A stretch of 64,000 nt of DNA from Lawsonella clevelandensis. Lineage in GTDB: Bacteria > Actinomycetota > Actinomycetes > Mycobacteriales > Mycobacteriaceae. How positions within the stretch are numbered: position 1 is the first letter of the stretch; every line of letters begins with the position of its first letter. Below, one piece after another: positions 17,383-26,552 of this stretch. The stretch covers positions 680,192-744,191 of the forward strand of contig NZ_CP009312.1 of assembly GCF_001293125.1 (NCBI RefSeq), read 5' to 3'. The notes under the pieces are model-generated. The model made no database searches and was not told the origin of the DNA. It worked only from the letters and a program-made list of their open reading frames with translations. A program made the position numbers and the translations under genes.

Positions 17383-18222
17383 ATGACCGCACCTGGAACC
17401 ACCCAAGGACAGCTACCAAGCCGCCGCCGGGCCGCCATCCCCCTCATCATCATTTTTCTCTTCACTATCCTGCTGATCTGCCTGGGCATCGAACTCTACA
17501 CACGCCACAGCATCGGCAACCAGGTCGCGGACTCTATCTCCGCCGAAGTCAACAAAAACTGCACGGAGAACCCCCGCGACGAACAAAGCTGTACCACTGT
17601 GGGAGTTCCCGTCCGCACCTCTTTCGGCTCCACCCCCATCCTCTTCGGTCTCTCCTCCAAGACCCTCCCGCAGATTAACGTACGCATTGGGCCCCTGCCC
17701 CCCGCCGACCTCCGTGTGGGCACAGTGGTGGAATTCGATGCCAAGGACATCGACTACTCCGACTCCAACAACCTGCACTTCGGCAGCGCCCACGCCACCC
17801 TCGCCATCCCCTCACAGGCACTCCACAACATCATCACTGACGAGATGAAACAGCAGGGTGGAGCACTCGCTGGGGCCCTCAAGGTCACCAAAGTCACCTA
17901 CCACCCAGATTCCAGCACCATTGGGCTCCAGCTCAACAATGGCCTGGCGGACCTCACCATCGCCCCCAAGGTGCGTGATGGCCAATTCGTGTTCGAACTG
18001 AAAGACGCCTCCGTGGTCGGCTTCCGCCACCAAGCACTACTCAATGGTCTGCGCACCATCATCCCCGAACTCTCCAGCACATACCTTGACCTGCTTCCCC
18101 CCGGATTCACGGCAGAATCAGTGACGGTGCACGGGGAGTCCATTGACGTGGAACTGAAGGGCACCAACTTCACCTCCCAGGATCTGGCGCAGGCAGGCCA
18201 AACGCAGCGTTCCAGCCGCTAG
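17383..18222 (+). CDS. DUF2993 (LmeA-family) membrane-anchored protein
   Basis: A 279-residue protein with a short basic cytoplasmic start, one transmembrane segment (PLIIIFLFTILLICLGIEL, about residues 20-38) and a periplasmic domain. The domain has the DUF2993 pattern: a helix after the anchor, two cysteines (NCTENPRDEQSCT), then alternating strands such as VEFDAKDIDY, HATLAIPSQALHN and ESIDVELKGTNF. Members include mycobacterial LmeA, a mannosidase-like lipid-binding protein, and Rv0479c at this locus. It overlaps the convergent deoC-like gene by four bases. The function of this copy is unknown; lipid binding in the cell envelope is the family expectation. Confidence 0.8.
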   Translation: MTAPGTTQGQLPSRRRAAIPLIIIFLFTILLICLGIELYTRHSIGNQVADSISAEVNKNCTENPRDEQSCTTVGVPVRTSFGSTPILFGLSSKTLPQINVRIGPLPPADLRVGTVVEFDAKDIDYSDSNNLHFGSAHATLAIPSQALHNIITDEMKQQGGALAGALKVTKVTYHPDSSTIGLQLNNGLADLTIAPKVRDGQFVFELKDASVVGFRHQALLNGLRTIIPELSSTYLDLLPPGFTAESVTVHGESIDVELKGTNFTSQDLAQAGQTQRSSR

Positions 18223-18953
18223 CGTGGCAGAGGAGCAAACGGCTGCTCGTTGGGCATACCGGCTAGCAGCGCTGCAGCTTCCTCCTGAGAACACCCCAAC
18301 TGGGTTGCCCCCGCCGCCATCAACTCCAACGCCTGCGCGGCCGTCGACACTCCACCCATCGCCTTAATTCCCAACTGGCCACCGATACTCTCCGCCATAG
18401 CACGCACCGCCTGCACGGACGTGCCACCACCCGCCGGGTGCAGGCCAGTACCCGTCACAACCATATCTGCACCCACCGCCAGCGCAATCTGGCAGCAGCG
18501 GGCAATCCGGTCCAGCCCATCCGGCAACGTCAACAGATAGGGCGTCTCCACCACGATCTGCAGGGTGACGGGGGCAGGCGCCGCCTCCCGCACCGTCACC
18601 AGATCCGCCATCAGCGCATTCCATTCCCCCGCTACGATGGCTCCCAGATCTGCCACCACGCACACTTCAGTAGCTCCCTGGTCTACCGCTAAGCGTGCCG
18701 AGAACGCTTTAGACAAGCTGTCATCCGCCCCCAGCGGGTAGCTCACCAGGGCACCCATCGGCAGCTGTGCTTGCGCCTGCGGCAACCTCCCCGACAGCAC
18801 ATAGCAGGCATTCAACCCCCACTCCCCTGCCTGCTCCACCAGCTCTGTCACCTGCGCAACAGTAACCTCGGAGGTCGTCACCATCAGATCAATAAACGCC
18901 GCCAACTCGTGGCGATTGGCAGGCAAGTCAGCATTGGCATTGGCAAATGTCAT
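18219..18953 (-). CDS. DeoC-like TIM-barrel protein lacking the aldolase active site
   Basis: A 244-residue homologue of deoxyribose-phosphate aldolase at the deoC position of mycobacteria. The fold is recognisable (LNACYVLSG, EVCVVADLGAI, GADMVVTGTGLHPAGGGTS, LGIKAMGGVSTAAQALELMAAGATQLGCS). In working enzymes the Schiff-base Lys sits in VKTSTG; here that position is Val166. The Asp of EVDMV is Cys98, and the N-terminal IDHTLLKP motif reads IDLMVTTS. Only the assisting Lys in IKAMGG remains. The frame is intact, so this is not ordinary decay, yet it should not catalyse the aldol reaction. It may be a binding or regulatory protein, or an enzyme with a different chemistry. Confidence 0.85.
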   Translation of the reverse strand: MTFANANADLPANRHELAAFIDLMVTTSEVTVAQVTELVEQAGEWGLNACYVLSGRLPQAQAQLPMGALVSYPLGADDSLSKAFSARLAVDQGATEVCVVADLGAIVAGEWNALMADLVTVREAAPAPVTLQIVVETPYLLTLPDGLDRIARCCQIALAVGADMVVTGTGLHPAGGGTSVQAVRAMAESIGGQLGIKAMGGVSTAAQALELMAAGATQLGCSQEEAAALLAGMPNEQPFAPLPR

Positions 18954-18983
18954 AGTTCCAGGCTACCCGCTAGAATGTGGCAC

Positions 18984-19889
18984 ATGATTGTGAACGACCA
19001 GAAGCCTGCCGTCTCCGGCAACGAACACCGCTATGTTCTCACCCTAGACTGCCCCGACCGCGTCGGCATCGTCGCCGAAATCTCCAAGTTCCTGGCAGAT
19101 ATGGGTGGATGGATTCTGGAAGCCGCCTACCACGCTGACCCCATCTCCGGCTGGTTCCACACCCGCCAAGCTGTCCTCGCCAGCTCCGTCGACATGAGCT
19201 TCGAGGAACTCCAGGAACGCTGGCGTGACATGGCTACCCACCTCGGCCCCGACGCCAACGCACAGGTTACCGACACCGCTCGCCTGAAGCGCGGTGTCAT
19301 CCTCGTCTCCAAGCAGGGCCACTGTCTACATGACCTCATGGGCCGCATTCACCACGGCGACTACCCCATGGATGTTGCCTGCATCGTCTCCAACCACCCC
19401 GACATGCAGCCCGTTGCCGACTACTATGGGATCCCCTACCACTACGTTCCCTTCGCCCCCGGTGAACAGGGCAAGCGCGAAGCCTTCGACAAGATCGCCA
19501 CAATTGTCGATGCGGAAGAACCGGACGTTATTGTGCTCGCCCGCTTCATGCAGATTCTCCCCCCTGACCTGTGTGAGCGGTGGGACGGCCGCTGCATCAA
19601 TATCCACCACAGCTTCCTACCGTCCTTTATGGGTGCTCGCCCCTACGCCCAGGCCTACAAGCGTGGTGTGAAACTCGTAGGTGCCACTTGCCACTTCGTC
19701 ACCAGTGACCTCGATAATGGGCCCATCATCGAACAGGATGTGCAGCGTGTCAGCCACGCCGACACAGAAAAGGATATGGTGCGGAAAGGCCGCGATATTG
19801 AGCAGCTCGTGCTTGCCCGCGGACTGCGCTGGTTCCTGGAAGACCGGGTGCAGGTCCACAACCACCGCACCGTCATCTTCGGGTCCTAG
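18984..19889 (+). CDS. purU: Formyltetrahydrofolate deformylase
   Basis: A 301-residue cytoplasmic enzyme that hydrolyses 10-formyltetrahydrofolate to formate and tetrahydrofolate, supplying formate for purine synthesis and balancing one-carbon pools. An N-terminal ACT domain (LDCPDRVGIVAEISKFL, residues 17-33 onward) precedes the formyltransferase domain with VIVLARFMQILPP, INIHHSFLPSF and TCHFVTSDLDNGPIIEQDV; the Asn-His-Asp-type catalytic residues are in these segments. An alternative ATG lies three codons upstream at 18975. It is divergent from the deoC-like gene. The length is normal. Confidence 0.92.
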   Translation: MIVNDQKPAVSGNEHRYVLTLDCPDRVGIVAEISKFLADMGGWILEAAYHADPISGWFHTRQAVLASSVDMSFEELQERWRDMATHLGPDANAQVTDTARLKRGVILVSKQGHCLHDLMGRIHHGDYPMDVACIVSNHPDMQPVADYYGIPYHYVPFAPGEQGKREAFDKIATIVDAEEPDVIVLARFMQILPPDLCERWDGRCINIHHSFLPSFMGARPYAQAYKRGVKLVGATCHFVTSDLDNGPIIEQDVQRVSHADTEKDMVRKGRDIEQLVLARGLRWFLEDRVQVHNHRTVIFGS

Positions 19890-19898
19890 CAGTCTGTC

Positions 19899-20249
19899 CT
19901 AGCGGGCCCAGTTCTCGCCGTAGCCGTCCTGGGAAAAGCCCAGCAGATCATCCATCTCGGTACGCTTCGACCCCCAATACACGCCAACGATCACCCAGCC
20001 GATAATCACCAGTGTCACCATGCTGTAGCCCAGCGAAAAGACGTTCCAGAACATCACCATCGCGGACACCACCAGCATGGCCACCCACCCAGTCTTAGAC
20101 ACTCGGCCCGTCAGCTCAAAGGCATCCGACCGCATTCGTGCCGCATGTACCACCGAGCGGATAGCGTAGACGCCGCCGATAAGCGCCAACACCGCTACCG
20201 CCAACATTTCCACAGGAACAGACAAGACGTAGTGGGTAAACGTCGGCAT
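19899..20249 (-). CDS. DUF2516-family small membrane protein
   Basis: A 116-residue protein with hydrophobic segments near residues 10-32 (VPVEMLAVAVLALIGGVYAI), 52-72 and 74-92, and a polar C-terminus ending GYGENWAR. It matches the DUF2516 family, a conserved actinobacterial membrane protein of unknown function (Rv0476 in mycobacteria). Its start is four bases behind the stop of the DUF445 gene, so both are one transcript. Confidence 0.78.
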   Translation of the reverse strand: MPTFTHYVLSVPVEMLAVAVLALIGGVYAIRSVVHAARMRSDAFELTGRVSKTGWVAMLVVSAMVMFWNVFSLGYSMVTLVIIGWVIVGVYWGSKRTEMDDLLGFSQDGYGENWAR

Positions 20250-20252
20250 GGC

Positions 20253-21653
20253 TTACACTCCCAAAACAAAGAAAGCGATGGTGTAAATTAGTAGGCCGGC
20301 CAAAGCGCCCACAATCGTGCCGTTCATCCGGATGAACTGCAGGTCTTTACCAACCAACACCTCGATTTTATCGGAGGCCTCCGCTGCATCCCAGCGTTCC
20401 ACCGTGTCAGAAATAATGCCGGTGATCTCCGGGGCGTAGTTCGAGGCCACATGCTTTGCTGCTGCCACCACCCGCTCAGTAATGACCTCCTGTACCTTCT
20501 CACTAGTCGCCATAGAGTGGCCCATCGTCATAACCATCTGGTGGGCCTTGCGGCGCAGCAGACTATTCGGGTCAGCACTGGTGTGGAGCAGAAACTCCTT
20601 AGCGTTCTCCCACGTCTTCTCCGTCATCGACGAGGTCGCTTCCTTAGCCAGAATGTTCTGTTTGATCTCCTCCACCTTCTCTATGGTCTTGGGATCATTC
20701 TGCAGATCATTCGCCATCTCGTACAGCCACCGCTTCGCAGCGAGACGCGCCTCATGATTCGGCTGCCGCGACACCTTGGACGTCCAATCCACCAGCTCGC
20801 GGTGAATACGAGCCCCCACCAGATCCTGCAGGATCTGCGGCGCCCAGGCGGGGCTATCGCGGTTCACAATGCGGTCGACTGTCGGCCCCGCATTCACTGC
20901 CCACTGGAACGCTTTCTCAGAGAGGAACTGGATAGCCGGCTCTTCCTTCTCAGAATCCAGCAGCTTTTGCACGTACTCGCCCAGTTCTGGCGCAAGCACC
21001 CGGTCACCAATCTGGTGGTCGATGGTGCGATCAATGAGCTCCAACATTTCCTTGTCGTCAACAACATCCATAATGCCTTTGACGGCCGTGCCGAGCTCCC
21101 CAGAAACCTTGGCCGCATTCTCCGGTTCCTGCAGCCACTGTCCCACGCGTTTCGGCAGCTGGGCGGATTCGATCTTTTCCCCCACCAGCTCGGGGTTCAA
21201 GAAGTTGTCCGCTACGAAGGTGGCCATGCTGGTCCCCAGTTTGTCCTTCTGCTCACGAATGATGGCGGTGTGGGGGATGGGGATTTTTAGCGGGTGGCGG
21301 AAGAGGGCTGTCACCGCGAACCAGTCAGCCAGGCCACCAACCATGCCGGCTTCGGCGGCTGCCCGCAAGAAGCCCAACCACACCCAGTCGTAGTAACGCT
21401 GCAGAATATGGCAAGTAATGAAGATAATGGCCGCCACGATCAGCATGGAGGTGGCAATGATACGCATCTTCCGCAGTTCGGCACGTTTAATGCGCGCCTG
21501 TTCGGGTTCAATGTCGGGGAGCGGGAGGGGCTCTTTCTTCACGGGGCTGATATTTGCTGGAGCAGTCACTCTTCGATTCTGCCCCAAAATCCGTATTTTG
21601 GCAGCTCGCTGAGAAGTAACGCGCATAATAGGACACCGTCTATACTGCCGCAA
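20253..21653 (-). CDS. DUF445-family membrane protein
   Basis: Up to 466 residues. The DUF445 pattern is clear: an N-terminal transmembrane segment (MRIIATSMLIVAAIIFITCH), then FLRAAAEAGMVGGLADWFAV followed by TALFRHP, a long helical region, and a C-terminal anchor (NGTIVGALAGLLIYTIAFF). Both ends are in the membrane and the middle forms long coiled helices. The start is unclear: ATG 21653, ATG 21626 or GTG 21569 are possible, and the residues before VTAPANISPV look non-coding, so the GTG may be real. The function is not established; E. coli YjiN is a distant member. Confidence 0.8.
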   Translation of the reverse strand: MRQYRRCPIMRVTSQRAAKIRILGQNRRVTAPANISPVKKEPLPLPDIEPEQARIKRAELRKMRIIATSMLIVAAIIFITCHILQRYYDWVWLGFLRAAAEAGMVGGLADWFAVTALFRHPLKIPIPHTAIIREQKDKLGTSMATFVADNFLNPELVGEKIESAQLPKRVGQWLQEPENAAKVSGELGTAVKGIMDVVDDKEMLELIDRTIDHQIGDRVLAPELGEYVQKLLDSEKEEPAIQFLSEKAFQWAVNAGPTVDRIVNRDSPAWAPQILQDLVGARIHRELVDWTSKVSRQPNHEARLAAKRWLYEMANDLQNDPKTIEKVEEIKQNILAKEATSSMTEKTWENAKEFLLHTSADPNSLLRRKAHQMVMTMGHSMATSEKVQEVITERVVAAAKHVASNYAPEITGIISDTVERWDAAEASDKIEVLVGKDLQFIRMNGTIVGALAGLLIYTIAFFVLGV

Positions 21654-21664
21654 CGGAGTCAGTG

Positions 21665-22411
21665 TTAGCTGTGAGATCGGGCTATTTTCTCCACTTGGCC
21701 GGTAAAAATGGCGTTCAGACTAGCTGTCTGTTGGCGAGTGGGGGTGGTGTTGCGAGACCGCAGGATGGCGATCACGCCCACACCGCGCACATCCGCGTAC
21801 AGGTAGGTGGAGGACACCGGGGAGCCCTGCCGCAGTGCGAGACGCTCCTGGTAGCCGCGCACTCCTAGTGCCTTCCCCGTCACCGGCTTGTGATAGTTGG
21901 CATTATCGGTGCCCGCTATAGCGGTGACGGCACGGTCTGGTACTTCATAGGGGGTGACGGTGACGTGCAGTGTAAGTCCACTGCCTGTGCGGGTGAAACG
22001 CTGGCAGTTTTTCAAGTACCCGTCAATGCGGGGGAGGGAGCCAGCGGGGCGCAACACCATGAGTGCGATGACGACATTGTCGGCCGGATATTCCAGGTAT
22101 TCGCCGGCGCGGCGTTCTGCGGGGACGTCGGCTATCCAGGCTTTCGAGGGTTCCAGGCACTCGGTGAGCGACGGCTGTTGGGTGCCTTCAGTGGACCGGG
22201 CAAGTTCCTCAGCCACAATAGGTGAGGCGGAGAAGCCCTGCGGTAGTTCCTTTTCCGTCACCAGAAAATCTTTGACGGGAATGGACTGAAAACGTGACTC
22301 CGCACCCCCACAAGCGGTGAGGAGGGAACCCGAGAGGAGGAGCGAGAGCAGCAGCGCCCTGGCAGACATCCAACGACGTTCACCGGGGCGCTGCGCGTGC
22401 AGAGACTGCAT
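21665..22411 (-). CDS. Putative lipoprotein of unknown function
   Basis: A 248-residue protein with a lipoprotein signal: basic start, hydrophobic core ALLLSLLLSGSLLTAC, and a lipobox LTAC with the lipidated Cys at residue 34. The mature part has no motif I recognise; it contains two further cysteines (TECLEP and NCQRFT) that could pair. It resembles small lipoproteins of Corynebacteriales with a beta-rich lipid- or substrate-binding domain, but this is only an impression. It is on the same strand as the unknown 362-residue protein upstream, 20 bp apart, so they are probably cotranscribed. Confidence 0.72.
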   Translation of the reverse strand: MQSLHAQRPGERRWMSARALLLSLLLSGSLLTACGGAESRFQSIPVKDFLVTEKELPQGFSASPIVAEELARSTEGTQQPSLTECLEPSKAWIADVPAERRAGEYLEYPADNVVIALMVLRPAGSLPRIDGYLKNCQRFTRTGSGLTLHVTVTPYEVPDRAVTAIAGTDNANYHKPVTGKALGVRGYQERLALRQGSPVSSTYLYADVRGVGVIAILRSRNTTPTRQQTASLNAIFTGQVEKIARSHS

Positions 22412-22431
22412 GGGAGTGGAGTTTTGCTGTG

Positions 22432-23520
22432 TTAGGCCTGCTGCTCACCCTGCTCTGCAGCAAGGCGGGCGGCTTCTGCAGCCTGCATGGCCTGCTCCCA
22501 CTGTTCCGCTTCCGGAGTGCCCGGGCGGGGCGGTACCGGAGCGTAGGACACCACTAGGTCCCAGGGGTTAGTGCCCCAGGAGGCGGCGGCGACGGTGGCG
22601 ATAGAGCCTTGGTCGGCCAGCTCGGTGTTCGCGGCGGCAGCCACAATGGTGGGGCCGGCAACGGGCTTGTCGACGTTATCCCAGAACTGGGCCTCTTCCG
22701 GATGCGGGAAGGTTTCGATAATGGCCTGGTCACCCTCACCTTCCGGAGCGGGGAACACACCGAACAGTGCATAGTGGTTGGGGTGTTCCTGGCCTTCCGG
22801 CAGCTGGTCGAGGTCGCTGGCCTTTTCCACGATGGCGTATTCGCCGCGCTCCGGGTTGTCGGTGGCGAGGCGGCGGAGGAAAGCTTCGACGTCTAGCCAA
22901 GGGTTGGCGTCGGTTTCGGCCGGTTCGCTCAGGTGGAAGGTGTGGGTGCGGACGTAGATGTCTTCGCCGTCGGGCCCCTTGTCGCCCTGGATGGGGTCGG
23001 TGACGTTGGGGCTGTCTGCCCAAGGGGCCTTGCTGGGGTCGTCGACAATTTCCTGGGAGACCCGCTCCGCCACTAGGAGGGTTCCGTCGCCGAGGGTAAG
23101 GAGGGCAACTTCACGGAGGCCGGAGGTGGGGGTGAGAGTACGGGGGATGGCGTTGCGGCCCATGATGTCAATGAGTCGTTCCGGCTCGTCGACGGTCCAC
23201 AGGCTGGCGCCCATGGGGGTATAGACGCTCACCATGTGGGCGGCTACCATACCGAGGATGGCGGGGACGGGTTCATTGGGGTCGAAGGGGAGTTCCGGCA
23301 TTTCGCCATGCTCCATTTGTTCCCGCATGGTGGCGACGGCCTGGGAGAGTTGGTCGTAGGTTTCCTGGTCGATTTCTCCACTCTCGAAGGCGGCCTTGAT
23401 TTCGGCGTAGTTTTGTTCGAGGACGGACAGCGCATTCTTAATCTCGTCTTGTTCCTGCGCTTCTGCCATGCCTTCGGTGCCGCCCTGCCAGTTGGTGGGG
23501 ATATCGGTGGGGTTGGTCAT
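22432..23520 (-). CDS. Acidic cytoplasmic protein of unknown function
   Basis: A 362-residue protein without signal peptide or membrane segment. It is rich in Asp, Glu and Pro. The first 60 residues are helical and charged (DEIKNALSVLEQNYAEIKAA), and the C-terminus is an Ala-Glu-Gln tail (AAEAARLAAEQGEQQA) likely to form a coiled coil. I do not recognise the middle domain. An upstream AAGG precedes the ATG. The lipoprotein gene follows on the same strand. It could be a scaffold or a stress-related protein, but no motif supports a function. Confidence 0.65.
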   Translation of the reverse strand: MTNPTDIPTNWQGGTEGMAEAQEQDEIKNALSVLEQNYAEIKAAFESGEIDQETYDQLSQAVATMREQMEHGEMPELPFDPNEPVPAILGMVAAHMVSVYTPMGASLWTVDEPERLIDIMGRNAIPRTLTPTSGLREVALLTLGDGTLLVAERVSQEIVDDPSKAPWADSPNVTDPIQGDKGPDGEDIYVRTHTFHLSEPAETDANPWLDVEAFLRRLATDNPERGEYAIVEKASDLDQLPEGQEHPNHYALFGVFPAPEGEGDQAIIETFPHPEEAQFWDNVDKPVAGPTIVAAAANTELADQGSIATVAAASWGTNPWDLVVSYAPVPPRPGTPEAEQWEQAMQAAEAARLAAEQGEQQA

Positions 23521-23630
23521 GAAAACCTTCTTTAATGAGACGGTAGTACTTCTCCAGCCTACCGACCTTGCGAGGCGGCGGCCGGCTGTCTGGGAAATCT
23601 ACGACAAATTCCGGTTGAGGATAAAGAAAA

Positions 23631-23660
23631 CTGGGGCGCACCCCGGAGGGTACGCCCCAG
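23631..23660 (-). terminator. Intrinsic terminator of the sdhCAB operon
   Basis: Outer arms CTGGGGCG and CGCCCCAG with further inner pairing; the minus strand continues TTTTCTTTATCC. It lies 56 bp behind the sdhB stop and 111 bp before the next minus-strand gene. Confidence 0.85.
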
Positions 23661-23715
23661 CCACCGAACTGTCGCGGGGCCGGCCGCCACAGCTATAGGG
23701 AGGTGGTTTTATTCT

Positions 23716-24465
23716 TTAGTCGTCCTTGCCACGGAACATGCGGCGCAGTCGCTCCTTGTTGATGGCGGCTACCGCGGTGATCGGGATGTTAGCCGGGCAC
23801 ACCTCGGCGCATTCGCCGTAGTAGGAGCAGGAGCCGAAGTCCTGTTCGAGGACGTTCACCATGTTCTTAGCGCGGCGGCCACGCTCCATGGCAGCCAGGG
23901 GCTGGAGGCCCAGATGCATGAGCTTGGCACCGGTGAACAGGTGGGCGGCACCATTCGGGCAGGCTGCGACACAGGCGCCACAACCGATGCAGGCAGCGTA
24001 GTCGAGGGAACGCTCGGCCTGCTCATGGGTGCTGTTGACAGCGTCAGCATCGGGGGCCGTACCGGCGTCGATGGAGACCCAGCCACCGGCTTCAAGCACA
24101 CGGTCAAGCTTGCCGCGGTCAATGATGAGGTCCTTGACCACTGGGTACACCGCAGAGCGCATGGGCTCCAGGGTGATGGTGTCGCCGTCCTTGAAGGAGG
24201 ACAGATGTTGGTGGCAGGACGGGGTGTTCTTCTTCGGGCCGTGCGGACGGCCGTTGACGTTCATGCCACAGCAACCGCAGATGCCTTCACGGCAGTCGGA
24301 CTCGAAAGCAATGGGCTCTTCGCCGGCTTCGATAAGGCGATCGTTGAGGCGGTCGAGCAGCTCGAGGAGGGTCATGGCCTCGTAGGCGTCGTCAACGTCG
24401 TATTCACTGAACGCGCCCGCGGCGTCGGGGCCAGCCTGACGCCATACCTTCAGATGCAACTTCAT
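23716..24465 (-). CDS. sdhB: Succinate dehydrogenase iron-sulfur subunit
   Basis: A 249-residue subunit that passes electrons from FAD to the membrane quinone site. The ferredoxin domain binds the 2Fe-2S cluster through CREGICGCCG (near residues 58-67) and CHQHL; the C-terminal domain binds the other clusters through CIGCGACVAACPNGA and CSYYGECAEVCPANIPI. The gene overlaps the end of sdhA by four bases (ATGA), so they are translationally coupled. The subunit belongs to the one-anchor SdhCAB type of Corynebacterium and mycobacterial Sdh1. Confidence 0.93.
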   Translation of the reverse strand: MKLHLKVWRQAGPDAAGAFSEYDVDDAYEAMTLLELLDRLNDRLIEAGEEPIAFESDCREGICGCCGMNVNGRPHGPKKNTPSCHQHLSSFKDGDTITLEPMRSAVYPVVKDLIIDRGKLDRVLEAGGWVSIDAGTAPDADAVNSTHEQAERSLDYAACIGCGACVAACPNGAAHLFTGAKLMHLGLQPLAAMERGRRAKNMVNVLEQDFGSCSYYGECAEVCPANIPITAVAAINKERLRRMFRGKDD

Positions 24466-26471
24466 TCTTTGTAGTTCCTTGTCATCAGCGGGACCTTGTC
24501 GAAGGTCAGAGGTTCGGCGTGGCGGATGAAGGAGAGTGCGCCGCCCTTCTCGCTACCGGCAGACTCCCAAGCGGAAACGAAGCACCAGGCAGAGTCGTCA
24601 CGCTCAGCTTCGCCTTCTTTGGTCTGGTGATCATCGCGGACATGGGCACCGCAGGACTCGTCACGGTCTGCCGCGTCCACAGCCATCAGCTCGGCGAGCT
24701 CCAGGTAGTCGGCAACGCGTCCAGCGCGCTCCAGCACCTGGTTGAGGTCGCCTTCCTGACCGGTGATGTTGAGATCGGACCAGAACTCCGCACGGAGGGC
24801 ACGGATGTCCTCGATGGCCTGCATAAGGTCGGGCACGGTACGGAACACGCCAACACCCTTGTACATGATCTTGCCGAGCTTGCGGTGGAAGTACTCGGGG
24901 CCGTGGTTGCCGTTGATCGACATGAGGGCGTCGATACGGGCCTGGGTCCGGGTGAGGGCTTCCTGCACGGCCGGGTCGCTCTGCTCCAGGGTGGGAGTGT
25001 TGAGCAGCTTGGCCAGGTAGTTCGGCACGGTGTAGGGGAGGGTGAACCAGCCGTCCACGCAGGCGGACAGCAGGGAGTTAGCACCCAGGCGGTTGGCGCC
25101 GTGGTAGCCCCAGCCACATTCGCCACCGACGAAGAGACCCGGGATGGAGGTCATCATGTTGTAGTCGCTCCACAGACCACCCATGGTGAAGTGGACGGTG
25201 GGGGCGATACGCATGGGAACCTCGTAGGGGTTCTCGTTGGTCGCATCGGTGTACATGTGGAAGAGGTTGCCGTACCGCTCGGCGATGGTGTCCTTGCCGA
25301 GGCGTTCGATGGCGTCGCGGAAGTCCAGATACACGGCGTTGTGCAGCGGGCCGACACCGCGACCGGCGTTGATTTCACGAGACAGGGCACGGGAGGCCAC
25401 GTCGCGGGGAACCAGGTTTCCAAAGGCGGGGTACTTGCGCTCCAGGAAGTAGTCGCGCTCGTTCTCCGGAATCTCGTTGGCGGGGCGGTCGTCGCCTTCC
25501 TTCATAGGCACCCAGATGCGGCCATCGTTACGGAGGGACTCCGACATGAGGATGGTCTTGGACTGCCAGTAGGAGTTCTTCGGCAGACCTGTCGGGTGGA
25601 ACTGCACGAAGGATGGGGAGGCGAAGTAGGCACCGCGCTGGTGGGCACGCCAGGACGCCGAGGCGTTGGAGTTCTTGGCCAGCGTGGAGTCAAAGTAGAC
25701 GTTGCCGTAGCCGCCGGTGGCGAGGATGACTGCGTGGGCGGTGTGGGCGGTGACCTCACCGGTCACCAGGTTGCGGACCACCACGCCCTGGCAGCGGTCG
25801 TCCTTGACGATGAAGTCGAGGACCTCGGAGCGGGTGTGTAGCGTGACGGTGCCACGGTTGATCTGCCGCTGCAGAGCCTGGGCGCCGGCCAGCTGGAGCT
25901 GCTGTCCTGTCTGACCACGGGTGTAGTAGGTGCGGGATACCTGCACGCCACCGAAGGAACGGGTGGCGAGGGTGCCGCCGTATTCGCGGGCGAAGGGGGC
26001 ACCAATGGCGTCCATATGGTCAATGACGCGGATACCTTCTTGGCCAAGGCGGTAGGCGTCGGCTTCGCGGCAGCGGTAGTCACCGCCCTTCACTGTGTCT
26101 TTGACGAAGCGGTAGAGAGAGTCATTGTCGACCTTGCGGCCGCGGGGGGAGTTGACGCCACCCTGGGCAGCAATGGAGTGGGCACGACGGGGTGCGTCGT
26201 GGTAGGTGAAGGCTTGCACGTCGTAGCCGAGTTCACCGAGGGCGGCGGCAGCACCGGAGCCGGCCAGACCGGTACCCACAACGATGATGGTGAACTTACG
26301 ACGGTTGAGGGGGCTGACGAGGTTGAAGTGTGCCATCGCTTCATCCCAGGCCACCGGAGTGGGGCCTGCCGGCACATGGCCGTCAAGCACATCACCCAGG
26401 GTGACGCCAGGGACGATGGAGGCGGGTGCCACAAAGTCCTGTGCAGCCGAGGCAGAATCGGTAATAGTCAC
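24462..26471 (-). CDS. sdhA: Succinate dehydrogenase flavoprotein subunit
   Basis: A 669-residue subunit that oxidises succinate to fumarate. The FAD motif is VVGTGLAGSGAAAALGELG (near residues 65-83); the His for covalent flavin is in AHSIAAQGG (near residue 97). Substrate residues lie in QFHPTGLP and ERDYFLERKYPAFGNLVPRD, and the capping-domain His-Arg region in PTVHFTMGGLW and GANRLGANSLLSA. Its length fits the SdhCAB type rather than the shorter E. coli type. It is the middle gene of sdhC-sdhA-sdhB, 81 bp behind sdhC. Confidence 0.94.
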   Translation of the reverse strand: MTITDSASAAQDFVAPASIVPGVTLGDVLDGHVPAGPTPVAWDEAMAHFNLVSPLNRRKFTIIVVGTGLAGSGAAAALGELGYDVQAFTYHDAPRRAHSIAAQGGVNSPRGRKVDNDSLYRFVKDTVKGGDYRCREADAYRLGQEGIRVIDHMDAIGAPFAREYGGTLATRSFGGVQVSRTYYTRGQTGQQLQLAGAQALQRQINRGTVTLHTRSEVLDFIVKDDRCQGVVVRNLVTGEVTAHTAHAVILATGGYGNVYFDSTLAKNSNASASWRAHQRGAYFASPSFVQFHPTGLPKNSYWQSKTILMSESLRNDGRIWVPMKEGDDRPANEIPENERDYFLERKYPAFGNLVPRDVASRALSREINAGRGVGPLHNAVYLDFRDAIERLGKDTIAERYGNLFHMYTDATNENPYEVPMRIAPTVHFTMGGLWSDYNMMTSIPGLFVGGECGWGYHGANRLGANSLLSACVDGWFTLPYTVPNYLAKLLNTPTLEQSDPAVQEALTRTQARIDALMSINGNHGPEYFHRKLGKIMYKGVGVFRTVPDLMQAIEDIRALRAEFWSDLNITGQEGDLNQVLERAGRVADYLELAELMAVDAADRDESCGAHVRDDHQTKEGEAERDDSAWCFVSAWESAGSEKGGALSFIRHAEPLTFDKVPLMTRNYKE

Positions 26472-26552
26472 TGCCTGCGTCTCCTTATCTTCTTTAGCTT
26501 GGAAAGCTTCGGTGGTACGCGCGGGGCGGTACCGGAAACTTATGGGGGTGTA

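Noticed and set aside
24519-25841. A 440-codon plus-strand frame over sdhA
   Set aside because: It is antisense to sdhA and lacks a ribosome site or recognisable motifs.
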